Source of the DNA: Taenia hydatigena
Taxonomy: Eukaryota; Platyhelminthes; Cestoda; Cyclophyllidea; Taeniidae
Length of the DNA: 64,000 nt
Assembly: GCA_036345935.2 (NCBI GenBank)
Contig: JADWOT020001676.1
Span: 1 to 64,000 of the forward strand
Direction: 5' to 3'
Of this stretch, positions 61,936 through 64,000 are shown in pieces (position 1 is the stretch's first letter; each line of letters begins with the position of its first letter). The notes beneath the pieces were generated by a model that made no database searches, had not been told where the DNA came from, and was given only the letters and a program-made list of their open reading frames with translations. Position numbers and translations under genes: made by a program.

Positions 61936-64000
61936 TTGGCTGCCTTTCACGGAGTGGCTGTGATGCTAGTGTTGTGATGGCAACAATTGTACACAACTTA
62001 GATTTTCAAAAATGGATGGATAAATTTATATTTTAAAATATGTTCTCATGAATAGCTATGGATGGGATTGGAAGTCGCTAAAATGAATTATTTTGGAGGC
62101 ACACCAAGTCAAGTGTTCATATTCCATGCGGAAATAATCTAGCAATAACTCGTTACCAGGCAGTAGAGCACATTGAAAATGGCGTGTGGTTGGATGATAG
62201 GCCCTACGGCTAATGTTACCATCCAGTCAATATGAAGGGCTAGTTATTTTCGATGCTATCACGGTCAAACAATTTGGTTGTAACTCATTTCATCTGCCCT
62301 ACAGTTTAGATTAAACATGGAAAGGTTTAGGGTCGGATGTAGGGCACAGTTCAACATCACAGGCAGATCTCGAGTTCGGTAAGCAGATTGTAGCCAATCA
62401 AAGGTCTAATGGTTGACACGTTTACAGAAGGCAAATGTGATAATGCAGGCAAGAAGGAAGGTGGATGTTGTGTTATCCCATTGGAGGCATGGGAATCCAT
62501 TTAACTCAGCACCATTATTTGTACCTTCCTACTTTTTCCTCTCGCAGCAGAGCAATTTATTGCCTTGCTTCTACCGTTTTGGAGGTTAGAGTCCACGCAG
62601 GGCGATGTGCCACATACAGAAGCAATGACGACGCTCAACCCACGGAAGCGTCCGGATTAATGTCCATCAGATTTAGTTCAACTTTTCATGCCACTTTCAA
62701 AGCCTATGGGATGGCTCACTTTCCAAAATTCCCTTTTGCATGGACAGAAATGGCTTGATCAGTACCTTACAGCCAACACCTCACGAATCTCACTGCCAAT
62801 GCGCAGCTCAATACTGCTTCGATTAACCTTGCTCCTACCCAAAACACCCATGGATTGGTGTCAACCAAACTGGGTTCCAGCAAATGAAGTTGCGGAAGGG
62901 AGAGATAAGCAATGAAGTTCGGTCATGAGAACAAACACCACTGCCTATCTATCGGAAGGCTAAAGCAAACCCCTACACAGAGCATGAAACACGTTTTAAA
63001 TGCCCTTAACATCCACCTCTTCTCTCAACTGATCCATCATTTGACCGCGGTAGCTCAAACATAAAACGCTTCTCGTTTGAGGTTAAGACACTGCTAAAAC
63101 AGAAAACTACAACATTTCAACTCTAGTGTCAGCAGAAGTCACCTACGAGGTAAACGCTTTCAAGGTAACTGGAGTACAGCAGTAACCTCAATTAATCACC
63201 ATCATGCAGCATAGTCGCTTCTATAGAGCTAACCCATACCACATTGAATAGGCATTCGACAGCCATCTCTAGCGGATCGCCCTCCCTTCACTTCAAGTCA
63301 GCGGTCTTAGGAGGAGTAAAGGGTGCAATCGATGGCCAACACACGCCCACTCCCTTCCCTCATCACTGTCATCAAGCTGGACGAAACTTAGGTTCTGGTC
63401 AAATGATTAGGAATGAATAATGACGTATCATTTCGATAACCTTTTTTAAACGCATGTGATTGTTAGTGGCTGGCTCGATTTATCCGTGAATGTCTTTACT
63501 TTCAGCAACAGCCGCTTCGCGATGGCTGATTGTGTGCGCCGGATGTGCGACGAGGTCCCTGTACCATGCTGGTAAACTCTAACCCAATCTCTATGCCAGT
63601 AATACACTTCTATCTTTCTTTCATACCAATGTCGTCTTCGGTGCCGTGAAACAGTGTAGTGGAAGTCATATCTGCTAAATGCATCACAAGCCACCAACTG
63701 GGTTAGTTAAGATGAATGCAAGCTATGGAGGAGAAAGGGAGTGTATTTTGAATTCCAGTAGCATTCAACGCCACACACATTGGATAGAGCATGACCAGCC
63801 AAAACGCTTGCACCACTTCCGCTACAACGCTGATGCTTAGCGTATCGTCTGGGCGGCAAATTAGGTGTCTTTAGCATAAACCAACCAAAGGGGCACTAAG
63901 GTACACGAGGGAATAAATAATCAAGAAAGCAAGCAGCTTAGTTTGCTTAGCCGTCAAAGAAAAAGTCGTCAATCATATTTTAACTGATTATTCGACTCCA
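61936..64000 (+). repeat. Homeobox 3' flank, reference copy of the flank repeat
   Basis: Non-coding. It contains all blocks found in copies A, 1, D and E, including the about 0.5 kb segment (62.09-62.58 kb) missing from A and B. The last 550 nt match 9.5-9.9 kb on the minus strand, for example GTGTGCGCCGGATGTGCGAC against the near-identical GTGTGCGTCGGATGTGCGAC. Open frames 62465-62758 and 63446-63697 are not conserved in frame. Confidence 0.65.

Larger units (their letters stand above)
57000..64000 (+). repeat. Duplicated unit, right-hand copy C (runs past the window end)
   Basis: Source-like copy holding the RyR 3' end, the intact homeobox gene and its downstream flank. Collinear blocks shared with copy A (minus) are 57.0-57.73 kb, 60.06-62.1 kb and 62.6-64.0 kb, although details in between differ by indels. 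Downstream blocks are shared with copies 1, D and E. The right boundary is not reached. Confidence 0.75.

Noticed and set aside
1..64000. Reverse transcriptase, transposase, integrase or CRISPR-like arrays
   Set aside because: No catalytic motif or regularly spaced repeat was seen. The dispersed repeats here consist of gene fragments and non-coding flank.

Overview
The window looks like nuclear DNA of a taeniid tapeworm (Taenia, Hydatigera or Echinococcus type). Coding pieces are short exons with GT-AG introns. Two of them at the left end carry fibronectin III domains of the EG95/45W oncosphere-antigen family, which is known from taeniid cestodes. No bacterial, organellar or viral gene, tRNA, rRNA or CRISPR array was recognised. 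Most of the 64 kb is non-coding or decayed.

Left end (2.7-6.1 kb, minus strand): a 45W/EG95-like secreted antigen gene with a TATA box, a signal-peptide exon and two FnIII exons. The second FnIII exon is one base short (320 versus 321 nt), so the reading frame breaks. The C-terminal exon was not found.

Right side (44.1-57.85 kb, plus strand): a decayed ryanodine receptor (RyR) gene. It keeps introns and many splice sites, runs from an N-terminal MIR exon to the true terminal exon, and has two large internal losses plus several stops and frameshifts. The pore exons, including the GGGIGDEIE filter, are still readable. About 2.3 kb downstream lies the best-preserved gene of the window: a three-exon, 411-residue NK2-like homeobox gene (60183-61846, plus) with its own CCAAT/TATA promoter.

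The unifying feature is a low-copy duplicated unit made from the RyR 3' end, the homeobox gene and several kb downstream. An inverted copy at about 9.5-13.44 kb holds a near-complete homeobox paralogue with one early in-frame TAG and a copy of the 52-nt penultimate RyR exon. A third, mostly deleted homeobox copy lies at 24.7-25.65 kb (minus), with a separate RyR-exon copy at 23.2-23.7 kb (plus). The downstream part alone recurs at 13.6-17.4, 33.76-37.2 and 38.85-40.4 kb. A second, unrelated repeat occurs in tandem at 29.5-31.1 and 31.7-33.7 kb.

Other pieces are a short ubiquitin-protease-like fragment without its catalytic cysteine (37.8-38.1 kb) and unidentified open stretches on the minus strand at 27.7-30.05 kb. 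All alignments were made by eye. Boundaries of repeats are good to about 50 nt; exon boundaries come from visible splice signals.
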